64,000 nt of DNA from Methylobacterium radiotolerans JCM 2831 (lineage in GTDB: Bacteria > Pseudomonadota > Alphaproteobacteria > Rhizobiales > Beijerinckiaceae). How positions within the stretch are numbered: the stretch's first letter is position 1; the number at the start of each line of letters is the position of its first letter. A program made the translations under genes and the position numbers. Shown piece after piece: positions 17,118 to 25,720 of the stretch. The stretch is taken from positions 2,096,001 through 2,160,000 of the forward strand of contig NC_010505.1 of NCBI RefSeq assembly GCF_000019725.1, written 5' to 3'. The notes under the pieces are model-generated. The model worked only from the letters and a program-made list of their open reading frames with translations. It was not told where the DNA came from and did no database searches.

Positions 17118-19253
17118 TCACACCGTCGCCGACTGCACGTTCTGCAGCGCCAGATCGTGCATACCCTTGAAGGCGCTCTCCATGATCCGCGCGGCCTGCC
17201 GGGGGTTCTCAGCCCCGTTGACCGTCGTGGTCTGATTGAACGTCTGCGAGATGTTTTTCGTGGAGTTCCCGCCGCTGTTGATGACCGAGGATGACGCTTC
17301 CGGTGCCGGCTTCATATAGTCGCCGACCTTGAAGTCCGGCATCTGCATCACGCGCGGCAGCCCGGGGGCGTGGATCTGCGGCGGCGCGGTCGAGCCATCA
17401 GCCCCCTTCACCTCGATCTTCGGCGCTTTGATCTCGACGGATTGCGGGGCTGCCTTGTCGCTCAGCGTTCCACCGGGCGCTATCTGCGGCAGCCATTCCC
17501 GTGCGTGGCGCGCCCTACCGCCTTCCTCACCGGGGCCGAACCGCTCGCTTTCGCGCACACCGTGGATGGCCTCTTCAATCGTCGGGTTGCTCCGCAGGAT
17601 CGCGCCACCTCGTGCGGTGCGTGGATGATCGTACATGGGGTCGCCCGGCTTAGCGTTGTGCTCGGCCACCCAGGCCTTGGTCTGCCACGCGGCATCGTAG
17701 GGATCGCCGCCCTGGCTCTGGATCCAATTCTTGACCCTCGGCCACCGGTTGCGATCCCACTGCCACAGGCCGGTATGGCCACCGCTCTGGTTGTTCGCGG
17801 CGCGCGGGTTGAAGCTACTCTCCGTCTCCATCGAGCCGACCACGGCCGCGATGGCGTTGTCCTTGTAGCCGGCCTGTCGCAGCTCGCCGACGATGGCCTG
17901 TACGTTGCCACTGCGGGCGAGCCGGTTCAGGCCACGCCGAGCCCTCACCCGCATACCGTCGCCGTCGGCAGCTGTCGGCGCAGTCGGAGCGTCCTTGCCG
18001 CCCAGCGCCTTCGGTAGGACTTTCTCGTACCATCGGCGGTCGTCGCGCGGTGCCGCGTCGCGTTCCGCCGTCATCCGGTTGAGGATGTCGGCCGTGCGCT
18101 GCGGGTCACCCAGAGGCGTCTTGGTCCCAGACGCCCACGACAGGAACCGGGAGATCTTCTCAATCCCGTTGGCGATGCGCTCGATGTTGTCGGCGAACTG
18201 CCGGACGCGTTCCCCAAACGCCTCCCAGCGCTTCATGAACTCGTCGCCGTTCGACCCGGTGAACGACTGAACGAGGGCGCCGATCTTCTCCGCGACCCAC
18301 ACGACGGCCCTGGAGATGCCGTCCATGATGCGCTCGACCTTCTCAGGGTTCGAGCGGATCCAATCCTGAAAGCGGTCGACAATGGCTTTCATGGCTGGCG
18401 CGAGGCTGACGAGCAGCTTGTCGCTCAGCGCCGATGCCGTGGCCTGTAGCCGGTTCAGAGAGCGCTGGAAGGCCATAGACGCATCAGTCGCGTCCTTGCT
18501 GTTCACGCCGAGCGATTTTGTCATCCCGTCGTATTCGGCGCGATAGGCTTTGATCTGCCCTAGCTGCCGCGAGATGAGGTTGTAGTTCTCCTCCGAGATG
18601 CCAGCCAGTCCGGCATATCGGAAGCCTACGTCGTAGCGCTCCTTATTCAGCGCCTCCACCGTGTCGAGGAGCTGTTGCGCCGTGTCCTTCGTCGTGTCGA
18701 CGCCCAGCCCCTCCACGAACGACTTGATGCCGCTGTTCTCGCGCAGGGCCTTCGCAAAGCTCTCCACGGCGCCGACAGCTTGGTTGGACGAGCCGCCCAA
18801 CTGCTTGAAGGCGTAGCCGAGCGAGTTGAGCGCCTGCACGGACGCGCCCGTCCGCTGCGACACGAAGCCGAGGCCATCGAACGAGCGCGTCACGGAGTTG
18901 ACGGCGTAGCTCACGGCGGTCGCCATCGCCGTCGCGGCGAGCGCCAGCTTCGACATGCCGGCCATGAACTCCTTGTGCCGCGCGTCCCGCTTCCGCGCAG
19001 CCTCCTGCTCGGCCTTCTCCCTCTGCTCGGCGGCCGCCAGGGCGGAGCGTGCCTCCTTGAGGTTCGTCTCCATGGTGAGCTTGGCGATTTCCTGCTCGGA
19101 CTTCGCCCCAGCCCAGCGGGCGTCTTCGATGCGCTTCTCGGCGGCCTTCACGGCGGCCTCGTAGTCCGCGATCGACTTCTTGGCCGTGTTGAGCGAGCCG
19201 GTGTCGACCTGAAAGCCGAGCGCGACGGAGAAGGATTTCAGCCAGTCGTCCAT
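17118..19253 (-). CDS. Tail tape measure protein with internal lysozyme domain
   Basis: A 711-residue phage protein. The first ~100 residues form a Lys/Glu/Ala coiled coil; 'LALAATAMATAVSYAVNS' is a hydrophobic segment. The middle (about 120-350) is the tape measure, with 'GFVSQRTGASVQALNSLGYA'. Around residues 450-570 a domain with 'NAIAAVVGSMETESSFNP' and 'GHTGLWQWDRNRW' matches the phage tail lysozyme family, with Glu as the likely catalytic residue; it would open peptidoglycan during DNA injection. The C-terminal 'NISQTFNQTTTVNGAENP' is also found at tape measure ends. The short length suggests a short tail. No tail tube gene is nearby. Confidence 0.82.
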   Translation of the reverse strand: MDDWLKSFSVALGFQVDTGSLNTAKKSIADYEAAVKAAEKRIEDARWAGAKSEQEIAKLTMETNLKEARSALAAAEQREKAEQEAARKRDARHKEFMAGMSKLALAATAMATAVSYAVNSVTRSFDGLGFVSQRTGASVQALNSLGYAFKQLGGSSNQAVGAVESFAKALRENSGIKSFVEGLGVDTTKDTAQQLLDTVEALNKERYDVGFRYAGLAGISEENYNLISRQLGQIKAYRAEYDGMTKSLGVNSKDATDASMAFQRSLNRLQATASALSDKLLVSLAPAMKAIVDRFQDWIRSNPEKVERIMDGISRAVVWVAEKIGALVQSFTGSNGDEFMKRWEAFGERVRQFADNIERIANGIEKISRFLSWASGTKTPLGDPQRTADILNRMTAERDAAPRDDRRWYEKVLPKALGGKDAPTAPTAADGDGMRVRARRGLNRLARSGNVQAIVGELRQAGYKDNAIAAVVGSMETESSFNPRAANNQSGGHTGLWQWDRNRWPRVKNWIQSQGGDPYDAAWQTKAWVAEHNAKPGDPMYDHPRTARGGAILRSNPTIEEAIHGVRESERFGPGEEGGRARHAREWLPQIAPGGTLSDKAAPQSVEIKAPKIEVKGADGSTAPPQIHAPGLPRVMQMPDFKVGDYMKPAPEASSSVINSGGNSTKNISQTFNQTTTVNGAENPRQAARIMESAFKGMHDLALQNVQSATV

Positions 19254-19262
19254 AGGTGCCCC

Positions 19263-19517
19263 CTAGTGCTGCGAGCCGGGAGCGGACTGCGTCTGCAGCC
19301 TCGCCGTGACCGACAGGACCATCGCCATCGTCTCCTCCACGGCTTGGATCTCGTAGCCGCCGGCCTCGATGAACCGGATCAGCACCGACATGGCGATGGT
19401 CCCGATGGTGTCGTCGTCCGCCGTGAAGCCCTTCAGGGCCAAGCCCTCTCGGGCGCCGTCCTTGGCGCCTTCGAACTGCGGCGAGTCGAGGAAGGTCTGT
19501 TCAGCTTTCGTGTTCAT
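19263..19517 (-). CDS. Small phage protein, possible tail assembly chaperone
   Basis: An 84-residue acidic protein between the hub-like gene and the tape measure gene. Position directly upstream of a tape measure is where tail assembly chaperones usually sit, but no frameshift partner is visible and the sequence is not recognised. ATGA overlap with the hub-like gene (19514-19517). Confidence 0.55.
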   Translation of the reverse strand: MNTKAEQTFLDSPQFEGAKDGAREGLALKGFTADDDTIGTIAMSVLIRFIEAGGYEIQAVEETMAMVLSVTARLQTQSAPGSQH

Positions 19518-20482
19518 GTGGCCGGCATCCCAATTCCACGTTGCGCCATCGCGTAGGGCACCCGACTGTTCTCAATCTTCACGCAGATGAAGTTGGTGAA
19601 AAACGGTTCGCCCCGGCTATCGCCGACATGCCCGACGTACAGAACCTTGTACCTGCCATCCGCCGACACGCCGGTCTGTTCCAGCAACTTGTTGTTCGGG
19701 GCGCCTGCGAGGCTGGGGTCGAACTCTGCTAGCTGGATACTCTTCTGATCGATCCGCACGACGCAGCCGGGCACCATGTTGCCGTTGAGCAGGCATACGC
19801 CCTCGATGCCCTGGATCGTCTGCACTGGCAGGCCCACGAGGCCGGTGCGACTGTTCAGGACGATATCGCCGTTCGGCAACGCCTTGTCGTTCGACAGAAC
19901 CTGAAGCTTGCCCTGCTGGATTGACCATGAGGTGCGCGTGGCTTGGCAGGTCTGCCGCAGCCAGTCCTTAGCGTTCCCAAAGAGCGCGGCGCCGCGCGGA
20001 AACTTGATCTTGGTCAGGGCTTCCGTGTCGATAAAGCCGAGTCCCACGCCCATGGCTTTCATTGGCTCATAACAAGCCATCACGCGATCGTAGTGCGTGT
20101 GTCCCGCAGAGAGCGTCTTGTTCACGACAGCATAATTGCGGGGCGTGCTGCTATCCGTCGCCAGGATCGCGAGGACCTTGTCGGTCACATCCACGCGGAG
20201 ATTGCGGGCCTGGATGATCTCGCCGTCGAATAGGACGTAGCTCTGCCCGGTGATGTAGCCGGCGCTCACCTTCACCCGCTTGCCCACGAAGAACGCGGGT
20301 TGCGTGCTGCTGTCCGCAAGGTTGAAGATCCCGATCCGGGCCACGTTCGGCGCGCTAATGTCGCGCATGGTGATCTCGAACGTCATGCGCAGGCCCTGCC
20401 CGCCGTTCTCGTCACCGCGATAGGTGAAAGTCTTCCCGCCTTGGATCTCGACGGACAGATTGCGCAGGTACTGGTCGGTCAT
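19514..20482 (-). CDS. Phage baseplate hub-like protein
   Basis: A 322-residue protein. The layout resembles the XkdQ/gp43-like baseplate hub family: an N-terminal beta-rich part with 'LRMTFEITMRDISAPNVARI' and 'GIFNLADSS', then 'GKRVKVSAGY', 'LFDGEIIQARNL', and a middle domain with 'TSWSIQQGKLQVL', ending with 'GRYKVLYVGHVGDSRGEPF'. Such hubs belong to contractile or related tails, so the source phage was probably a myovirus. The ATG at 20482 was chosen because it starts the conserved part. Confidence 0.65.
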   Translation of the reverse strand: MTDQYLRNLSVEIQGGKTFTYRGDENGGQGLRMTFEITMRDISAPNVARIGIFNLADSSTQPAFFVGKRVKVSAGYITGQSYVLFDGEIIQARNLRVDVTDKVLAILATDSSTPRNYAVVNKTLSAGHTHYDRVMACYEPMKAMGVGLGFIDTEALTKIKFPRGAALFGNAKDWLRQTCQATRTSWSIQQGKLQVLSNDKALPNGDIVLNSRTGLVGLPVQTIQGIEGVCLLNGNMVPGCVVRIDQKSIQLAEFDPSLAGAPNNKLLEQTGVSADGRYKVLYVGHVGDSRGEPFFTNFICVKIENSRVPYAMAQRGIGMPAT

Positions 20483-20652
20483 CCGCCACCTCTCGGAGTT
20501 GCCCGCGGCACATCGCCAACTGCGCCGCGGGCCTGCTTGGGGAGGATTGCCGGGAAGGAGCCGGCCCGGTCCTCCGACGCGGCATGGTCGACCGCGCCAG
20601 CCGAAAGATCCGATCGCCCGTCCCCACGGATGGCCGGACCCGCTTCGGCGTC

Positions 20653-21501
20653 TCAGTCCGGGTTGATCCCCAGAAGCTCTAGGCGGGCATCCGCGTCGGT
20701 CGTGAGCGCCGCCACGTAGGCGCCCCACACCTCCCGCATCCGCCGGTTGGCCGCCGTCTCGACGTTGGCCGCCTGCACCTTGATGATCGCGCCGCCGACC
20801 AATCGAGCCGTGGCCGACTGATAGGGTGCGCCCAGCGCGGCGTTCGGCCCGAAGTACATGCCGATCTGGCCGATGCCGCCGGCCAGGGCGTCCGCCTCGG
20901 CCCGCATCGCCTCGACCCGGCGGGCGATCACCTCGGCGTCCCGGGTGACGACACGGTAGACCGACTGCTGCACTCGAAGCCCGGCATCGGCCGCTGCCTG
21001 CTGCCGGGCCGTGGCGGTCGCCGTCAGGGCCATGCACGCCTGCTCGGCAGAGGCTGCGCGAGCCTGGGCGGCAACATGCCAGGCGTGCGCCTCGCCGCTA
21101 TCGTCGGCTGCAGGGTGGGGGACGCTTCCCCCACCTTCGGCCCACCGGGCGATCCGGTCCGCCAGGTCGTCACCGATCCGGCTCACTTCGGCTGCGGCTT
21201 CCTCCACCGCAGCGACAGCCTGCCGGTGCAGCTCCCGCCCGCGCTCGGCCGCCTCAACCGCGCGGACATGATCGGCATCCCGCAAGGTGCGCTCGGCAAT
21301 GGCGAGACGCAGACGGTCGCGAAGCTCAGCCTCGTTGCCGATGTCGCTCTCCGGCGCCGGCAAGGCCCGGATCGGCTGCTCCCGTCGCTGCCGTTCCTCA
21401 ATTCGCACCCGCCGCTCGGCGAGCTGATCTGGGGTAGCGATCTCGCCGTCATCCGAGAGCGTGCGGACGCCCTCGCGCCCCATGCGGTCGAGGTAAGCCA
21501 T
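20653..21501 (-). CDS. Coiled-coil phage protein of unknown function
   Basis: A 282-residue, Ala/Arg/Glu-rich, largely alpha-helical protein with no motif I recognise. It lies between the terminase block and the tail genes, the place where portal and head genes would stand in a complete phage, but its sequence does not resemble a portal, protease or capsid. Its start overlaps the stop of the upstream Cys/His-rich gene. A 170-bp spacer (20483-20652) separates it from the hub gene. Confidence 0.6.
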   Translation of the reverse strand: MAYLDRMGREGVRTLSDDGEIATPDQLAERRVRIEERQRREQPIRALPAPESDIGNEAELRDRLRLAIAERTLRDADHVRAVEAAERGRELHRQAVAAVEEAAAEVSRIGDDLADRIARWAEGGGSVPHPAADDSGEAHAWHVAAQARAASAEQACMALTATATARQQAAADAGLRVQQSVYRVVTRDAEVIARRVEAMRAEADALAGGIGQIGMYFGPNAALGAPYQSATARLVGGAIIKVQAANVETAANRRMREVWGAYVAALTTDADARLELLGINPD

Positions 21502-21845
21502 CAGCCAGCCCTCCGGCCGGACTGGAGGAAGGCGCGCATCCGGCGCTCATGGTCATGGCTGGCAATGGCATCGGCGACGCCTGCGCGAACCGCATTGGCC
21601 AGTGCGGCACGTCGAGCCGCCCGCCGGGCCGCCCGGTCGTTCGTGTGCGCGGGGTGGATGTGGCCGTGGCCGCCGCACCCGCAGGTGCCACCGCAGCCGC
21701 AATCGTGGGTGACGGTGGGTGTCCGCAAATCTGCGGAGATACCCTTCAGCATCACGTCCGTCACCACAGCATCGCCGAACTGATAGCGGGCTGCCGCCGA
21801 GCCTTGGGTTTCGATGAGACGCTTCACAGCGTTTCGGTCAGTCAC
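21501..21845 (-). CDS. Small Cys/His-rich protein (element)
   Basis: A 114-residue protein with a central metal-site-like segment 'HDCGCGGTCGCGGHGHIH' near residue 48, containing four Cys and four His within 18 residues, followed by an Arg/Ala-rich helix. The start is a GTG at 21845 with a strong AGGAGG ribosome-binding site at 21853-21858. It directly follows the terminase large subunit gene. Function unknown; metal binding is inferred. Confidence 0.65.
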   Translation of the reverse strand: MTDRNAVKRLIETQGSAAARYQFGDAVVTDVMLKGISADLRTPTVTHDCGCGGTCGCGGHGHIHPAHTNDRAARRAARRAALANAVRAGVADAIASHDHERRMRAFLQSGRRAG

Positions 21846-21857
21846 GGTTGCAGCCTC

Positions 21858-23294
21858 CTATCCGGCTAATCGTGCGTAGAGGTCGAGGATCGACGGCTTG
21901 GACGCGAGCAGGACGAGGACGCCCGCCACGGCGTTCGCCACGTCGTCGTGCGCGCCCTTCACCTGCGGGTGGTCGATGGTATCCTTACCCGTGCCGCGGG
22001 TCGTGCGGCGCTCCAGGGAGACGAGCTGCGCCTCCAGCTTTGCCACCGGCAGCATGCGGCAGCGCTGGCTGTTCAGGACCGGCAAAAACTCGCGGTAGAT
22101 GTCGGACTTCGACCGCTCGGACCGCTCGTAGGTGATCCCATGGACGCGAAACCGCTCCTTGGGCCACTCGCCCGCATAGTGATCGCCCGTCACTGAGCCT
22201 AGGCCGTAGCTCTGGAGCAGTTCCGCAAACGTGGAAACCACCGCCTCCGGCGAGCCGCCCGGGTACATCTCCCGAACCGCGTCGAGGTAGGCGATGCCGT
22301 TCTCCGCGTGGCCGATCGCCAGCGTCATGCTGTCCGCGCCGCCGCCGGACGGGTCGCAGAAGGCTTGGTAGGTGAGGCCGGGCGCAGGGGCCCGCTCCAG
22401 CAGGTCGCCCGCCATGCACGCCTGCACCGCCTCCAGGCTGATGAAGGCCTCGACGTCCGCCCGGAACTCGGCGCCGTACTCGGCCGAGGCCGCAGCCGGG
22501 TCGCGGGTGTAGGCCCGCTTCACCACCGCGGGGTCCAGGCTCGGGTTCATGGTCTGCGACGGCGCCCGCAGCACCAGCACCGCCGGATCGCCGCTCGGCC
22601 CGAAATCCCGCTGATGGGTGCGGTACAGCTCGCCCTTGCGGGCATAGGGGCTCGACAGCACGCATAGCGGGCCGCCCGTGGTCGCCAGACCAGGCCGCAC
22701 CGCGTCGAGGATGAGGGTGTCCGGGTTGGCGCTGTTCTCCAGGTGCCAGAACGCCACCTCGTCGGCCAAGCAGCCCGCCAGGGTCTCGCCGCGGATCGTC
22801 TTGTAGTTCGCCGGCCGGACCTCAATGTCGACGCCGGACAGCAACCGGATGGTCTCCGAGGTCGGATCCCCATCCACCATGTCGCGCAGCTCGGCCGAGT
22901 GCTCGAAGACGCCCAGCATGTAGGAGAAGATCTTGGCGGCCTGGACCGTCGTCGAGGCCATGATCGGGAGCTTGATCCGCTCACCCGGGGCCTGAACCGC
23001 GCTGTAGTCCACCAGCCCGGCCAAGTAGGCGCCCAGCACAGAGAAGGCGCGGGACTTGCCGCCGCGACGGCCTACGATGCCCCACAGCTCGTCGACGGGG
23101 CGCTCAGGCTCGCGCTCGCGGCCGGTCAGGGCGGTGAAGATCGCCCGCTCGTCGTCGGTCAGAGGCTCGCCCCGAGAGGCGATTAGGATGGCTCGCCACG
23201 GCGCCCAGGTCTCGCCCGGCAGGATCTCCGCGAAGATGGCGGGATCGGCCAAGGCCTCGCGCATGGTGCAGAGGGGGCGGCAGGCCGGGTTCAT
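21858..23294 (-). CDS. terL: Phage terminase large subunit
   Basis: A 478-residue DNA-packaging motor. The ATPase domain has an adapted Walker A 'VGRRGGKSRAFS' near residue 73 and Walker B 'LAGCLADEVAFW' near 172. The RNase H-like nuclease domain starts at 'QAFCDPSGGGADSMTLAIG' near 303, has 'SVTGDHYAGEWPKERF' near 370, and ends with 'GAHDDVANAVAGV' near 450. All three acidic nuclease positions are present, so it looks functional. It overlaps the small subunit gene by 4 bp. Confidence 0.88.
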   Translation of the reverse strand: MNPACRPLCTMREALADPAIFAEILPGETWAPWRAILIASRGEPLTDDERAIFTALTGREREPERPVDELWGIVGRRGGKSRAFSVLGAYLAGLVDYSAVQAPGERIKLPIMASTTVQAAKIFSYMLGVFEHSAELRDMVDGDPTSETIRLLSGVDIEVRPANYKTIRGETLAGCLADEVAFWHLENSANPDTLILDAVRPGLATTGGPLCVLSSPYARKGELYRTHQRDFGPSGDPAVLVLRAPSQTMNPSLDPAVVKRAYTRDPAAASAEYGAEFRADVEAFISLEAVQACMAGDLLERAPAPGLTYQAFCDPSGGGADSMTLAIGHAENGIAYLDAVREMYPGGSPEAVVSTFAELLQSYGLGSVTGDHYAGEWPKERFRVHGITYERSERSKSDIYREFLPVLNSQRCRMLPVAKLEAQLVSLERRTTRGTGKDTIDHPQVKGAHDDVANAVAGVLVLLASKPSILDLYARLAG

Positions 23295-23674
23295 GCGGAT
23301 CGCCGCGCAAAGCGCTGGCGGACGCCTGGGCGCTCAGGAGGGATCGGAGAGCCCATGCGGCGGGCCTGCCGGTCCATCCGGTCCCCGATCTGCCCCAGGG
23401 CCTCCAGGTCGACGTTCTGACCGGCCGCCATGGCCGCGTGCAGCTTGGCCAGCTCGACAGCGAGGCCGGCATAGGCACGTGCCGCCTCGCGCTGGGTGAC
23501 CGACATGGCCGCCTTGCCGCCCCGCTCAGCCTCCACCTCGTCCAGCACGCACTTGAAGTGCCGCGCTGCCTCGGTGCTACCCGGCACGGTCACGAGGAAC
23601 GGCCGGCTGCCGTTGGCGAGCGCAGATCGCTGCTTGGGAGAACGAGTACTGGCAGGTTGAGCTTGGAACGACAT
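23291..23674 (-). CDS. Probable terminase small subunit
   Basis: A 127-residue, mainly helical protein with a basic N-terminus ('TRSPKQRSALANGSR') and a helix 'AARAYAGLAVELAKLHAAM'. Identification rests on its position: it overlaps the terL start with an ATGA junction, as small terminase genes do. Sequence similarity is weak to the eye. Confidence 0.6.
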   Translation of the reverse strand: MSFQAQPASTRSPKQRSALANGSRPFLVTVPGSTEAARHFKCVLDEVEAERGGKAAMSVTQREAARAYAGLAVELAKLHAAMAAGQNVDLEALGQIGDRMDRQARRMGSPIPPERPGVRQRFARRSA

Positions 23675-24076
23675 TTGACCGTCTGGCTATGGCTATCTGA
23701 ATATAAGCCAAGTCCGTTAAAATGTCTAGTATTCGATAGTATCGTTCGCAGGCGTTCGCAGGCATTCGCAGAAGTTCTTTTTGAGGGGTGCCACAAGAGC
23801 GTGCGATTGCTGCCTGATGCCCGAGAGTGGGGCCCGAGATATGCTGAGAATGGGGAAAATAAGCTTGTTCGCGTTTTCGATTGTTGCCAATCGAATTATG
23901 GCCAACGATTGTATTTTGTGACCATGTATGGACTATCGGAAACATTTAGTTGCATATTAAATTGCACGGATACCGAAATCCGCCGCGGCGTCTATTGGTG
24001 CGGGCTTTATGCGTTCTGTATCGGCTTGGCAGGCCGGAGAGTGAGACTTGTGTGCCTATCTCTCTGAAGGGTTGTC
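23675..24076. other. AT-rich spacer with 10-bp tandem repeats
   Basis: 402 bp with no gene I accept, visibly richer in A+T than the element's other parts. At 23744-23777 a decamer (GTTCGCAGGC) is repeated about three and a half times with small changes. The position upstream of terS suggests a cos/pac or operator region; this is inference. Confidence 0.5.
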
Positions 24077-24283
24077 ATGTGCAATGATCAATCGCCGATT
24101 TGGATCAAACGCCGTTTGCAAAGACTCATAAATAGAGGTGTTGATGTAAAAATAGCTCGACGGACCCTATTAAGGATCGAGAAAAGGCTCAAAAAAACTC
24201 AGGAAGATGCCGACTTAGCCAGCAATATCATACTTTTTCCGAGTGTCACGACTTTGCGGGTGGTCGAGATCATCACTGACTAG
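24077..24283 (+). CDS. Small basic protein of unknown function
   Basis: A 68-residue frame in AT-rich DNA, with a basic helical middle ('IWIKRRLQRLINRGVDVKIA', 'RTLLRIEKRLKKTQE'). Not recognised. It runs opposite to the terminase genes and may be a small regulator, or a chance frame. Confidence 0.4.
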   Translation: MCNDQSPIWIKRRLQRLINRGVDVKIARRTLLRIEKRLKKTQEDADLASNIILFPSVTTLRVVEIITD

Positions 24284-24438
24284 CGGCCGGCATCGGGCGG
24301 CGCAGATATCTGAGATCTACGCCGCCCGATGATATGACCGACGTACCTGCTCCAAGGGCCCTGATGGGTAAAGCGGGCCAATGTGCTATCCTCAGTCTCA
24401 GCCCCGCATCTCCTGCCGAGCTGATGGAGGACTGCTCC

Positions 24439-24681
24439 ATGAAGCTCACATTCGGCCACCAAGGCGATTGGATCGTCGATCCCCGGGAGTTAGCCGCACG
24501 GCTCGGCGTCAGCACCTCGATGTTGAAATCCTTAGAGCGACTGGGTCGCGTCGATGCCCGAATTGCCTCCGGCAGCGGCGACGATGCGGATCAAACGCGT
24601 GTGACCGTCCGACTGGATAGCTGCGGGTGGCGGGGCACGTTCGATCAGGGCGGCGCACTCATCAGCGAAGAGATGTGGTGA
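24439..24681 (+). CDS. DUF6522-like small protein
   Basis: An 80-residue protein with the pattern 'GDWIVDPRELAARLGVSTS', then 'RLGRVDARIASGSGDDADQT' and 'GWRGTFDQGG', which resembles DUF6522 proteins of rhizobia. The first half may be a helix-turn-helix. The ATG at 24439 has a GGAGGA ribosome-binding site at 24426-24431 and is preferred over an upstream start at 24334. On the plus strand inside a mostly minus-strand element, so probably an accessory gene. Confidence 0.55.
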   Translation: MKLTFGHQGDWIVDPRELAARLGVSTSMLKSLERLGRVDARIASGSGDDADQTRVTVRLDSCGWRGTFDQGGALISEEMW

Positions 24682-24722
24682 CCGGCGCCGCATAAGCCAT
24701 TGAGCGGTTCGCAAGGCGTGAC

Positions 24723-25238
24723 CTAGTGGTCGTGCGAAATGTTGTGCCTGATGATGGCGTACTGGAATGACCGGCGGTAAGCGCCCGTGTCGATCAGGGG
24801 CTTCGTGCCCGTGCGGCCGCGACGGAGCCGGCCCTTGATGGTGCGCTCGGCCAGCGGCGCAAAGGCGCGATCCGTGATCTCCTGCTGAACCGCAGAGACG
24901 CCTAGCAGGCCGATGGCGTGCAAGGCCTTTTCGGGCGCGTCGAGGTCGCCGGTCAGAGCCTTGGCCGCCGCCGCCTTGAGCCTGGCCGCTGCTTCCTCGG
25001 CGATCCGCTCCACGCCCGGCACGAGGTGCGCGCGGGCGGGCAGGTTCTTCTCAGGCTGGCCGTGTTCGAAGAGGTAGCCGAGGGCGGCGTTGCTGATCGG
25101 CACCTCGCCCTTCTCGGCCGGGTGCATGCTGTCGCCCGGGATGCCGATGACGACGCGCTTCTCCAACTCCCGCATGACGGCACGTCCGAACGGGTCGAGC
25201 TGGCTGTCCTTGACCGTGAGCTTGCTGGTGATCGGCAT
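24723..25238 (-). CDS. Phage gp10-like head-tail or tail completion protein
   Basis: A 171-residue protein. 'VPISNAALGYLFEHGQPEKN' followed by 'LPARAHLVPGVERI' is the pattern of phage virion morphogenesis/HK97 gp10-like proteins, and 'PLIDTGAYRRSFQYAI' fits their C-terminal strand. These proteins join head and tail or cap the tail. It stands alone, about 1 kb from the terminase block and next to the replication genes, so its usual neighbours are missing. Confidence 0.68.
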   Translation of the reverse strand: MPITSKLTVKDSQLDPFGRAVMRELEKRVVIGIPGDSMHPAEKGEVPISNAALGYLFEHGQPEKNLPARAHLVPGVERIAEEAAARLKAAAAKALTGDLDAPEKALHAIGLLGVSAVQQEITDRAFAPLAERTIKGRLRRGRTGTKPLIDTGAYRRSFQYAIIRHNISHDH

Positions 25239-25720
25239 GGCGTCCCCCGAGTGAGTCCGAAATCCGGTTAGAAATGCCCTCGAACGTGGGGGCGAATGTG
25301 GGTAGCGATCTGCCCCGAAATCTAACTCGCTGAACCGGAATGGATTTCCGGCAAAGTCGGCGGATGATGTTTCCGCCTCCTAGGGTTTTCGGGGTGTCGT
25401 GCTGCCCGTGTCAGATTTTTGAAGCTGTGCGCCGCGTGTGCGCTGCGGTCCCTAAAACCCAATCCCGACCTGATCCCCACAGCGGCTGCGTTCGTCTGCC
25501 CTACATCAAGCCTGCCTAGCCGATCCCCGTCTTCCTGGCGGCTACCACCTGGCTATGCCGCGTCTATCGGCCTGCACTTCCGGTTCGACCTTGGTCCCAC
25601 GGACCTACAGCGTGACAACCGTGACAACCGTGACGTCTGTCACGAACGTCCGGGGCCCGGAGCGTGACGGACGTGACAGTGACACTAAGGAGTGTCACGT
25701 CTGTCCGTCCGGGTGTCACG
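25239..25720. other. Spacer between gp10-like and helicase genes
   Basis: No gene seen in 482 bp. The half next to the helicase gene carries the CGTGAC array described separately; the other half shows nothing I recognise. Confidence 0.6.
25611..25720. repeat. CGTGAC/GTCACG array, candidate replication origin
   Basis: Within 110 bp at least eight copies of CGTGAC or its complement occur: 25611, 25620, 25629, 25639, 25663, 25672, 25694 and 25715. Three leading copies are spaced 9 bp apart; others form inverted pairs. The array ends at the helicase stop codon. Repeat clusters beside a primase-helicase pair are typical of phage and satellite origins; the assignment is inferred from that placement. 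Confidence 0.55.

Noticed and set aside
20653..21501. Portal or capsid gene
   Set aside because: Position fits but the product is an Ala/Arg/Glu coiled coil without portal, protease or HK97-fold features.
23438..24067. 209-residue plus-strand frame across terS and the AT-rich spacer
   Set aside because: The first part is antisense to terS and the rest has no start with a ribosome-binding site or recognisable motif.
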